DNA of 8,038 bases from Desulfobacterales bacterium. GTDB lineage: Bacteria > Desulfobacterota > Desulfobacteria > Desulfobacterales > JAFDCJ01. The notes beneath the pieces are model-generated. The model worked only from the letters and a program-made list of their open reading frames with translations, ran no database searches and had not been told where the DNA came from. The first letter of the stretch is position 1. The number at the start of each line of letters is the position of its first letter. The position numbers and the translations under genes are program-made. This document shows, piece by piece, positions 1-5,303 of the stretch. The stretch lies in NCBI GenBank assembly GCA_029932495.1, contig JAOZPY010000104.1, positions 1 to 8,038 on the forward strand, written 5' to 3'.

Positions 1-378
1 TGCGGCAGAAAAGCGCCGCCGGAACCACCCCTGGGTGCCCGGCCTGCCAAGGTTAAGGATTTAAGCTTTTCTTTGGCCGGCAAGACCATAAAATTGAGTT
101 GGACAATTCCGCTGGGCGGGGGCAAAAAGACACTGCCGATCAGCGGGTTTCTGGTTTACCGGTCCAGGCAAAGCTCCGTTGAACAAGAGTGTCCGAATTG
201 TCCACTGCGGTTTGTTGAGGTAGGCGATGTTCCGGCACCGGCAGCCGGCAGTGCCAAAGCCCCGGTGATTTTTACTCAGCAGATCGAACCCGGTTATCGA
301 TATGTGTACAAAGTTGTCGCGTACACGGATGAAGGACGGAAGGGAAGGGATTCCAACCTGGTTGATTTTGAGTATTGA
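1..378 (+). CDS. Lipoprotein with LptM-like N-terminus and fibronectin type III-like domain (5' partial)
   Basis: The frame is open from base 1 to a TGA at 376-378, giving 125 visible residues. The visible part begins CGRKAPPEPP, the pattern expected right after signal peptidase II cleavage: a lipobox Cys followed by a proline-rich linker. The signal peptide would therefore lie just outside the window, which is an inference. Residues from about 18 to 125 resemble one fibronectin type III beta-sandwich: an early KLSWTIP strand, a GFLVYRS strand, and a late YRYVYKVVAYTDEG strand followed by DSNLVDFEY. A CPNCP pair near residue 62 could form a disulfide. The CGxKxPPxPP start resembles the small lipoprotein LptM/YifL, which sits next to lysA/dapF in gammaproteobacteria, but LptM lacks the FN3-like part. 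The gene ends 22 bp before lysA, so the two are probably cotranscribed. It is likely an outer-membrane-anchored periplasmic protein; its function is unknown. Confidence 0.8.
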   Translation, partial: CGRKAPPEPPLGARPAKVKDLSFSLAGKTIKLSWTIPLGGGKKTLPISGFLVYRSRQSSVEQECPNCPLRFVEVGDVPAPAAGSAKAPVIFTQQIEPGYRYVYKVVAYTDEGRKGRDSNLVDFEY

Positions 379-400
379 AAAAGGAGCAGACACATAACGT

Positions 401-1660
401 ATGCATCATTTCAACTACCACCACGATCAATTGTACTGTGAAGATGTTGCGGTGAGCGAAATCGCCGACAAGGTGGGCACGCCGTTTTATCTATACAGCC
501 ATGCGACGCTTAAACGCCATTTCCAGGCATTTGATGCGGCTTTTGACGGAATCGACCGGTTGATATGTTACTCGGCCAAAGCCAACACCAACCAGGCCGT
601 TTTAAAGCTGTTTGCCGCTTCAGGCTGTGGACTGGATATTGTTTCAGGCGGAGAGTTGTACCGGGGACTTCAAGCGGGATATCCTGCCCGGCGAATCGTT
701 TATTCCGGCGTTGGCAAGAAAGTGGATGAAATCGATTATGCCCTGCAGGCCGGCATTTTGATGTTTAACGTGGAGTCGGTTGCTGAACTGGAGCTCATCA
801 ACCAGAGAGCCGCCGTCCTAAAAAAAAGAGCCCCGGTCGCACTGAGGGTGAATCCGGATGTCGATGCCCGAACCCATCCCTATATTTCCACTGGACTGAA
901 AAAAAACAAGTTCGGCATTGCATCGCAAAACGCTTTGAGTGGATACGCCATGGCCGATGCGCTTGAGCATGTGGATGTTGTCGGTATGGCCTGCCACATC
1001 GGTTCCCAGATTACAGAAGCCCGTCCGTTCGAAGATGCGCTGGGCAATCTCAAAGCCCTGGTGACCGAATTGCAACACAAGGGCATTAATATCCGTTACC
1101 TTGACATGGGAGGCGGACTGGGAATAACTTATGAAAATGAGACGCCGCCGCCGCTGACGGAATATGCCGGATCCATCATCGAGCAGCTCAAAGAAATGCC
1201 GTTGCGGCTGATCGTGGAACCCGGCCGGGTGCTGGTTGGCAATGCGGGGATTCTGGTCACCCGTGTGCTTTACCTGAAACAAGGAGATATAAAAAACTTT
1301 GTTGTCGTTGATGCCGGTATGAACGATTTGATGCGCCCGACCTTGTATAACGCGTATCATGCCATTGAACCGGTGGCCGCTGGTGCAAAGGAGCTGATCG
1401 TGGCTGACGTGGTGGGACCCATCTGTGAGAGCGGCGATTTTCTGGCCATAGACCGCAGTATACCCCTGGTAGAGAGCGGGGATCTGCTGGCGGTGATGAG
1501 CGCGGGCGCATACGGCTACGTGATGTCATCCAATTACTGCTCGCGTCCCCGGGTGGCCGAAGTGATGGTCAAAGGCGGCGATTTTCATGTCGTCAAGCGC
1601 CGGGAAGGTTACGAAGATCTGATTCGGGGAGAATCCCTGCCGCAGTTTCTCCAAAAGTGA
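401..1660 (+). CDS. lysA: Diaminopimelate decarboxylase
   Basis: A cytosolic PLP enzyme that decarboxylates meso-diaminopimelate to L-lysine, the last step of lysine synthesis. The product is 419 residues, the usual family length. The N-terminal alanine-racemase-like barrel carries the PLP lysine in YSAKAN (K60), the HIGSQ motif (H199), the glycine loop GGG (237-239) for the PLP phosphate, and EPGR (273-276). The C-terminal beta domain carries the active-site cysteine in CESGD (C342) and ends with the YGYVMSSNYCSRPR segment typical of LysA. The ATG at 401 is preceded by AGGAG at 382-386, a rather long spacing of 14 bases, but no better in-frame start exists nearby. It follows the lipoprotein gene by 22 bp and precedes dapF, which makes its substrate. 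All key residues are present. Confidence 0.97.
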   Translation: MHHFNYHHDQLYCEDVAVSEIADKVGTPFYLYSHATLKRHFQAFDAAFDGIDRLICYSAKANTNQAVLKLFAASGCGLDIVSGGELYRGLQAGYPARRIVYSGVGKKVDEIDYALQAGILMFNVESVAELELINQRAAVLKKRAPVALRVNPDVDARTHPYISTGLKKNKFGIASQNALSGYAMADALEHVDVVGMACHIGSQITEARPFEDALGNLKALVTELQHKGINIRYLDMGGGLGITYENETPPPLTEYAGSIIEQLKEMPLRLIVEPGRVLVGNAGILVTRVLYLKQGDIKNFVVVDAGMNDLMRPTLYNAYHAIEPVAAGAKELIVADVVGPICESGDFLAIDRSIPLVESGDLLAVMSAGAYGYVMSSNYCSRPRVAEVMVKGGDFHVVKRREGYEDLIRGESLPQFLQK

Positions 1661-1691
1661 CGGAAGACAGAAAACAGCATTCACCGGCCAA

Positions 1692-1720
1692 TTTACGGCG
1701 GTTTTATTGGGCTGTATATT
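1692..1720 (+). promoter_or_regulatory. Possible sigma70 promoter for dapF
   Basis: Within the 142-bp lysA-dapF gap, TTTACG (1692-1697) and TATATT (1715-1720) are separated by 17 bases. They match the sigma70 consensus at 4 of 6 and 5 of 6 positions. Transcription would start near 1727, giving a leader of about 75 bases before dapF. The gap is the widest in the lysA to 3415 gene run, which fits an internal promoter. There is no T-tract terminator here, so read-through from lysA is still likely. A 9-bp inverted repeat (1713-1721 with 1763-1771, loop 41) overlaps the -10 element and may be chance. Confidence 0.45.
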
Positions 1721-1802
1721 GGACATGGGTTTTGTGAGAAAATGCAGGTGTTGCCTTCTGAGCAATATACAACGGGCAACCAACAACTGACAAAAGAATA
1801 TC

Positions 1803-2633
1803 ATGAAATCAATCTTTTTTACTAAAATGAGCGGCAGCGGCAATGATTTTATCATTATCGACAACCGTGAAGCCGTGGTTGATGAAAACGACCTGCCCTT
1901 TTTTATCCAACAGGTATGCCGACGCAAAATGTCGGTGGGGGCCGATGGATTGATCCTGGTCGAGTCCTCCAGCAAAGCCGACTTCAAGTGGCGCTTTTTT
2001 AATTCCGACGGCAGCAAAGCCGAAATGTGCGGCAATGGAGCGCGCTGTGTCACACGGTTCGCCGTGGTTAACGGAATTGCCGGCAGCAATCTGAGTTTTG
2101 AAACTGAAACCGGAATTATCCATGGCCGGGTGGAAGGAGATCGGGCCAAGGTGAAAATGCCCGATCCTTCAGAGCTGCGCCTGGATTACAGCATTGCTCT
2201 TAAAGAGGGACCCATTGAATTGAACAGCGTCAATACCGGCGTCCCCCATGTGGTCATTATCCGAACGGATGTCGATAAAATGCAGGATGTTATTCCTATC
2301 GGCCGGGAAATACGCTATCATAAAACGTTTGCGCCGGGGGGGACCAATGTTAATTTTGTCAGCGTAATCAAATCGGGCCGACTGGCGATCCGCACCTATG
2401 AACGCGGAGTGGAAGATGAAACCCTGGCCTGCGGAACCGGTTGCATTGCTGCGGCCCTGGTGGCCGCCTGTAAACTGAACTGGAGCTCGCCCGTGATTCT
2501 GCGGACCCGCAGCACGGAGATGCTGACCATTTATTTTGCTGACAACGCCGGGGTGTTCAGCGATATTTACCTTGAAGGTGACGCCCGGATGATATACACG
2601 GGGAGTCTGCACCCGGATGCCTGGAAACGTTAG
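1803..2633 (+). CDS. dapF: Diaminopimelate epimerase
   Basis: A cofactor-independent cytosolic epimerase that interconverts LL- and meso-diaminopimelate, supplying LysA and peptidoglycan synthesis. At 276 residues it has the standard length and both halves of the pseudo-symmetric fold. The N-terminus holds KMSGSGNDF (8-16). The first catalytic cysteine lies in EMCGNGARC (C76), and the second in ACGTG (C210), preceded by the substrate-binding ERGVEDET (200-207). GVPHV (146-150) is the usual mid-protein motif. The ATG at 1803 starts exactly where family members start, although the Shine-Dalgarno sequence is weak (only AAAGAA just upstream). The TAG stop at 2631-2633 lies 6 bp before folK and in the same reading frame. 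Confidence 0.97.
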   Translation: MKSIFFTKMSGSGNDFIIIDNREAVVDENDLPFFIQQVCRRKMSVGADGLILVESSSKADFKWRFFNSDGSKAEMCGNGARCVTRFAVVNGIAGSNLSFETETGIIHGRVEGDRAKVKMPDPSELRLDYSIALKEGPIELNSVNTGVPHVVIIRTDVDKMQDVIPIGREIRYHKTFAPGGTNVNFVSVIKSGRLAIRTYERGVEDETLACGTGCIAAALVAACKLNWSSPVILRTRSTEMLTIYFADNAGVFSDIYLEGDARMIYTGSLHPDAWKR

Positions 2634-2639
2634 ACGAGA

Positions 2640-3149
2640 TTGGCCTTGAAAAGCGGTTACCACACAGCCTATATTTGCGCCGGCTCCAATATGGGTGACA
2701 GATTGGAAAACTGTCGCCGGGGGGTGACCGCCCTGACCCATGACAGCCGCTGTCGCCTGATCGAGCAGTCCGGTATTTACAGCACCGAGCCTGTCGATTA
2801 TGTGGCTCAAAACTGGTTTGTAAACTATGTGGTCAAAATCGAAACTGAACGCGCTCCATTTTCATTGATGGATCTGGTGGCTTCCATTGAACGCCGGGTC
2901 GGTCGTGTACGGGATACAATCCGATTCGGCCCCCGGATACTTGATCTTGATATTATCTTCTATGATGATCTGATCATCGATACGCCGGAACTTAAGATTC
3001 CGCATCCTCGGATGCATGAAAGGCATTTTGTATTAAAACCGGTTTGTGATATAAGTCCGGAAATGATGCACCCCGTTTTAAAGCAGAGCATGCAGTCGCT
3101 GCTTGATGGTCTTGATAAAACCGGCCAGGGGCTTCAGGAGTATAAATGA
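2640..3149 (+). CDS. folK: 2-amino-4-hydroxy-6-hydroxymethyldihydropteridine pyrophosphokinase
   Basis: Transfers pyrophosphate from ATP to 6-hydroxymethyl-7,8-dihydropterin, the step before dihydropteroate synthase in folate synthesis. The 169-residue product shows the family landmarks: AGSNMGDR at the N-terminus (14-21), IYSTEPV (46-52), QNWFVN (57-62), and the signature RFGPRILDLDII (95-106) with R99 and the Mg-binding D102 and D104, followed by IPHPRMHERHFVL. There is no ATG before the conserved GSN, and the dapF TAG at 2631-2633 is in the same frame. The start must therefore be TTG at 2640 or TTG at 2646; 2640 is given, and 2646 would be two residues shorter. Its stop overlaps the next start as ATGA at 3146-3149, pointing to translational coupling. 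Confidence 0.95.
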   Translation: MALKSGYHTAYICAGSNMGDRLENCRRGVTALTHDSRCRLIEQSGIYSTEPVDYVAQNWFVNYVVKIETERAPFSLMDLVASIERRVGRVRDTIRFGPRILDLDIIFYDDLIIDTPELKIPHPRMHERHFVLKPVCDISPEMMHPVLKQSMQSLLDGLDKTGQGLQEYK

Positions 3150-3415
3150 TTCGATTTCTTATTCTATTTGCCGTTGGTTATGTGGTATACCGGACGGCCA
3201 AATCCTGGATGTTGCCCCCGGCGGCACCTTCAAAATCTGAGGCGGGACAGGGTGCTTCGTCGGTTGATGATGTTATGGTCAAAGACCCCTTTTGCGAAAC
3301 TTATTTTGCAAAAAGAAACGCTGTGCATTTGCATTACAGGGGAAAGGACCTGTATTTTTGCAGTACACGCTGCCGGGACGGGTACCTCGCCGCCCATGGC
3401 GAGGATGCGCATTAG
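3146..3415 (+). CDS. Small membrane-anchored YHS/TRASH-like cysteine protein
   Basis: An 89-residue protein with one N-terminal hydrophobic segment (about residues 2-16), then a low-complexity linker rich in Ala, Ser and Gly (about 25-41), then a compact cysteine domain. The domain has C50 in KDPFCETYF and C72 and C76 in LYFCSTRC, an arrangement of C-x21-C-x3-C. This resembles TRASH/YHS metal-binding modules and the small PP0621-like proteins. Metal binding is inferred from the cysteines, and no substrate can be named. The ATG overlaps the folK stop (ATGA) and has AGGAG at 3136-3140, five bases upstream, so the start is secure. Coupling to folK looks like operon packing rather than a known shared pathway. 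Confidence 0.82.
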   Translation: MIRFLILFAVGYVVYRTAKSWMLPPAAPSKSEAGQGASSVDDVMVKDPFCETYFAKRNAVHLHYRGKDLYFCSTRCRDGYLAAHGEDAH

Positions 3416-3508
3416 ATCGTCTGTTGCATGCCGGCAACGTCAGGGGCTATCTTGACCCGTTGTGGGCGGGAAAAAGAAAAGACACGTCAGTGAATTATGC
3501 GTTGAGCA

Positions 3509-3536
3509 TACAGATTTCATCATGGCGGAATCTGTA
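3509..3536. repeat. 8-bp inverted repeat upstream of pgsA
   Basis: TACAGATT (3509-3516) and AATCTGTA (3529-3536) are perfect inverted copies with a 12-base spacer. They sit 33 bases before the pgsA start, in the 153-bp gap between the cysteine protein gene and pgsA. No T-run follows, so it is not an intrinsic terminator; it could be an operator, a leader hairpin or chance. I found no convincing promoter in the rest of this gap. Confidence 0.35.
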
Positions 3537-3568
3537 AATCAAGAATCCTAACTTTTGTGTGAGGCCAG

Positions 3569-4117
3569 GTGAAAAACGTATTCAGCAATCCGAATAGTCT
3601 GACATTTTTCAGAATTCTCGCTGTCCCGGTTATTGTGGTGCTGATGATGTTTCCCAACCGTTTTTGCACGGCCCTGGCAGCTATTTTTTTCGCTGCGGCG
3701 GCAATCACGGATTATCTGGACGGCTTTTTTGCCAGAAAACAGGGACTGGTCACCACTCTCGGCAAAGTGATGGATCCGGTGGCCGACAAGCTTCTGGTTT
3801 CATCAGCCTTTATCATGCTGGTCTCCCTCGGCTGGGTGTCAGCTTGGATCGTGTGTGTGATTATCGGGCGGGAACTGGCGGTAACCGGGCTGCGCAATAT
3901 TATCGCTGAGAGGGGGGAGGATCTTTCGGCATCCCAGCTCGGCAAGTTCAAAACCGGCTTTCAAATTGCCGCCATTATCCCACTTTTGATTCATTACCCG
4001 TTTTTAGGACTCAATGCCCACGCCATTGGAACCTTTTTTCTTTGGGGGGCCCTTGCTTTTACCCTCTGGTCCGGGATTCATTACTTTGTTAAATTCAGAA
4101 AGCTTCTTCAGACATAA
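3569..4117 (+). CDS. pgsA: CDP-diacylglycerol-glycerol-3-phosphate 3-phosphatidyltransferase
   Basis: An integral inner-membrane enzyme that makes phosphatidylglycerol phosphate from CDP-diacylglycerol and glycerol-3-phosphate, the committed step to phosphatidylglycerol and cardiolipin. The 182-residue product carries the full CDP-alcohol phosphotransferase signature: D48-x2-D51-G52-x2-A55-R56-x8-G65-x3-D69-x3-D73. Hydrophobic helices flank it, at about 16-30, 33-47, 75-105 and near the C-terminus. An N-terminal SNPNSLTFFRIL stretch is typical of PgsA. The start is GTG at 3569: an in-frame TGA at 3560-3562 excludes anything further upstream, and the next candidates would cut into the conserved N-terminus. 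GAGG at 3561-3564 is a short-spaced ribosome binding site. The family includes other phosphatidyltransferases, but length, motif and the tRNA neighbours favour PgsA. Confidence 0.93.
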   Translation: MKNVFSNPNSLTFFRILAVPVIVVLMMFPNRFCTALAAIFFAAAAITDYLDGFFARKQGLVTTLGKVMDPVADKLLVSSAFIMLVSLGWVSAWIVCVIIGRELAVTGLRNIIAERGEDLSASQLGKFKTGFQIAAIIPLLIHYPFLGLNAHAIGTFFLWGALAFTLWSGIHYFVKFRKLLQT

Positions 4118-4124
4118 GCTTTTT
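4097..4124 (+). terminator. Weak hairpin with T-run overlapping the pgsA stop codon
   Basis: AAAGCTT (4099-4105) and AAGCTTT (4116-4122) pair around a 10-base loop and run into a stretch of five T (4120-4124). The TAA stop of pgsA lies at the base of the 3' arm. The stem is AT-rich, so termination is probably partial at best. It would separate pgsA from the tRNA genes, which have their own -35-like TTGACA four bases further on. Confidence 0.35.
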
Positions 4125-4127
4125 GGG

Positions 4128-4156
4128 TTGACAAAAAAAGAATTAACGACTAAATG
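4128..4156 (+). promoter_or_regulatory. Likely promoter of the tRNA-Gly/tRNA-Cys operon
   Basis: A perfect -35 TTGACA (4128-4133) is followed after 17 bases by TAAATG (4151-4156), a poor -10 matching 3 of 6 positions. Transcription would begin near 4163, about ten bases before the mature 5' end of tRNA-Gly. The position and the perfect -35 support it; the weak -10 lowers confidence. The tRNAs may also be served by read-through from pgsA. Confidence 0.5.
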
Positions 4157-4171
4157 AAATAACAAAGCTGG

Positions 4172-4246
4172 GCGGGAATAACTCAGTGGTAGAGTGCGAC
4201 CTTGCCAAGGTCGAAGTCGCGGGTTCAAATCCCGTTTCCCGCTCCA
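4172..4246 (+). tRNA. tRNA-Gly (anticodon GCC)
   Basis: A complete cloverleaf of 75 bases including an encoded CCA. The acceptor arms GCGGGAA (4172-4178) and TTCCCGC (4236-4242) pair fully. The D arm uses CTC/GAG. The anticodon stem CGACC/GGTCG encloses the loop TTGCCAA with GCC at 4204-4206. The T loop is TTCAAAT. The discriminator is T (4243) followed by CCA. It reads the glycine codons GGC and GGU, and is the first of two tandem tRNA genes downstream of pgsA. Confidence 0.97.
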
Positions 4247-4254
4247 TTTTTTTT

Positions 4255-4329
4255 GGCGGCATAGCCAAGTGGTAAGGCAGCGGTCTGCAAAACCGCTATA
4301 CTCCGGTTCGAATCCGGATGCCGCCTCCA
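4255..4329 (+). tRNA. tRNA-Cys (anticodon GCA)
   Basis: A complete cloverleaf of 75 bases with an encoded CCA. The acceptor arms GGCGGCA (4255-4261) and TGCCGCC (4319-4325) pair fully. The anticodon stem GCGGT/ACCGC holds the loop CTGCAAA with GCA at 4287-4289. The T arm is TCCGG/CCGGA with loop TTCGAAT. The discriminator is T (4326), the known U73 identity element for cysteinyl-tRNA synthetase. It lies 8 bases (all T) after tRNA-Gly and is surely cotranscribed with it. Confidence 0.97.
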
Positions 4330-4339
4330 TTAATAATTT

Positions 4340-4381
4340 AAAGGTCCGCTTCTATTTTAAGGTAGTTGTGGACCTTTTTTT
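4340..4381 (+). terminator. Intrinsic terminator of the tRNA operon, possibly bidirectional
   Basis: AAAGGTCC (4340-4347) pairs with GGACCTTT (4370-4377). One G-T and one C-G pair extend the stem to 10 bp around an 18-base loop. Seven T (4375-4381) follow. It lies 11 bases after tRNA-Cys. On the minus strand the same stem is followed by TTTAAATTATT, so it may also stop transcripts of the converging fusA-ATPase unit, which has no other terminator. The 96 bases from 4382 to 4477 show nothing else I can identify. Confidence 0.8.
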
Positions 4382-4477
4382 ATGTATTGCTTTAACTGTG
4401 CGGCAAGCGATAATTGTTTGTGCTCTGAGGCCCGGAAGGAATTGCGGATCAAACTCTATCGGGATGGCGAAATAGAA

Positions 4478-5176
4478 TTAACTGTTTTTTATCAGCATGG
4501 TGGATGGATCCAAGCGCAGATCAATGGATTGCGCCAGTAGTTTCTCACCTTTGAGCGCTTTGACGTGGATTTCTTTTTGCTGGGGAACGAGTTGAACAGC
4601 AATTTCAAACAAATCTGAAACCCGTGCCAGCTGCCGGGGCAGACCCACCGGATCAGGTTCTTCATGGCGATGGGTGCGGATGGTAAACCAGGCATGCATC
4701 TGAAGGCGATCAACGAGGTTTTTAAACTCTGAAAGTGATGGGTGCATGGATTCGTCAAACGGAAGACCATCGACAATGATCATCTGCGGCAAAAAGATGT
4801 TCTGCTCCATCAAATCGGCCAGCCTCTCCTGGAGTTTGGGTACACTGAAGCCTTCCACGCGAAAGGTCATAATGAATCGATGGGGCAGCAGCGATTCCCA
4901 TAACGGATTAATTTGGTCCACGTTATATTGATCGGCAATGAGGTTGAACACTTCCTTATACCAAAGACTGACCTTGTTGACCGGATCGTCAAGGCTGATG
5001 TGCAGCACGTTTTTGCCCCGCAGCAGCGCATTCAATGAAAGTTGGACAAGAAATGCCGTTTTTCCGACGCCCGCTCGGGCCAGGATAGCGCCGAACTGAC
5101 CGGGACTCAGCAGATCGTCATTTTCCTGGTCCATCAGGCGCAGTGGATTTCGCAGGATAAGATCTTTTTTCAGCAT
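4478..5176 (-). CDS. Uncharacterised RecA/KaiC-like P-loop ATPase
   Basis: A 232-residue soluble protein with a RecA-superfamily NTPase core. Walker A is ARAGVGKT (33-40), with Ala where the first Gly usually is. A following helix and the strand NVLHISLDD (56-64) fit this fold. Walker B is the hydrophobic strand QMIIVDG (131-137) with D136. A later strand ends in FTIRTHRHE (164-172), and a beta-rich C-terminus includes EIHVKALKGEKL. There is no helicase, DNA-binding or membrane segment I can recognise, so I give no function. The frame is open up to an ATG at 5314 that would overlap the fusA stop and add 46 residues. I prefer 5176 because AAGGAAAGG lies nine bases before it and the extension is compositionally unlike the rest. 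It is probably cotranscribed with fusA, 127 bp upstream. Confidence 0.8.
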   Translation of the reverse strand: MLKKDLILRNPLRLMDQENDDLLSPGQFGAILARAGVGKTAFLVQLSLNALLRGKNVLHISLDDPVNKVSLWYKEVFNLIADQYNVDQINPLWESLLPHRFIMTFRVEGFSVPKLQERLADLMEQNIFLPQMIIVDGLPFDESMHPSLSEFKNLVDRLQMHAWFTIRTHRHEEPDPVGLPRQLARVSDLFEIAVQLVPQQKEIHVKALKGEKLLAQSIDLRLDPSTMLIKNS

Positions 5177-5277
5177 GGTGAAATACCTTTCCTTGATGTG
5201 AATAACCCCGGCCGGTTTGTTAAATGCAGCCGGGCGGCCGAATGGGCCGGTGCGGATTGCATTTCTGGATTCCAAGG

Positions 5278-5294
5278 CCGGCAGGGGCTGCCGG
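5278..5294 (-). repeat. Perfect GC-rich hairpin just after the fusA stop
   Basis: CCGGCAG (5278-5284) and CTGCCGG (5288-5294) are perfect inverted copies with a 3-base loop, starting nine bases past the fusA TGA on the minus strand. No U-run follows, so it is not a standard terminator. It may protect the fusA mRNA 3' end or lower read-through into the ATPase gene. Its presence in the 46-codon upstream extension of that gene is a mild argument that the extension is not coding. Confidence 0.5.
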
Positions 5295-5303
5295 TGAGGG
5301 TTC

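Noticed and set aside
1713..1771. 9-bp inverted repeat between lysA and dapF as a terminator
   Set aside because: The loop is 41 bases, the stem is AT-rich and no T-run follows, so it is not an intrinsic terminator.
1526..2149. Minus-strand open frame of 207 codons
   Set aside because: It spans the lysA end, the intergenic gap and the dapF start on the wrong strand and has no recognisable domain.
2169..2810. Minus-strand open frame of 213 codons
   Set aside because: Antisense to dapF and folK, both of which have complete catalytic motifs.
3422..3440. GTTGC/GCAAC hairpin after the cysteine protein gene
   Set aside because: Only five base pairs and no T-run; likely chance.
4004..4330. Minus-strand open frame of 108 codons across both tRNA genes
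   Set aside because: It is the antisense translation of tRNA-Gly and tRNA-Cys. Phrases such as KRDLNPRLRPWQGRTLPLSY and ASGFEPEYSG are well-known spurious proteins produced this way.
4172..4381. tRNA 3' ends as an integration (att) site
   Set aside because: No integrase, no direct repeat of a tRNA 3' end and no foreign-looking gene occur downstream in the window.
4194..4475. Plus-strand open frame of 93 codons over the tRNAs and terminator
   Set aside because: It begins inside tRNA-Gly, runs through tRNA-Cys and the terminator, and has no ribosome binding site or recognisable domain.
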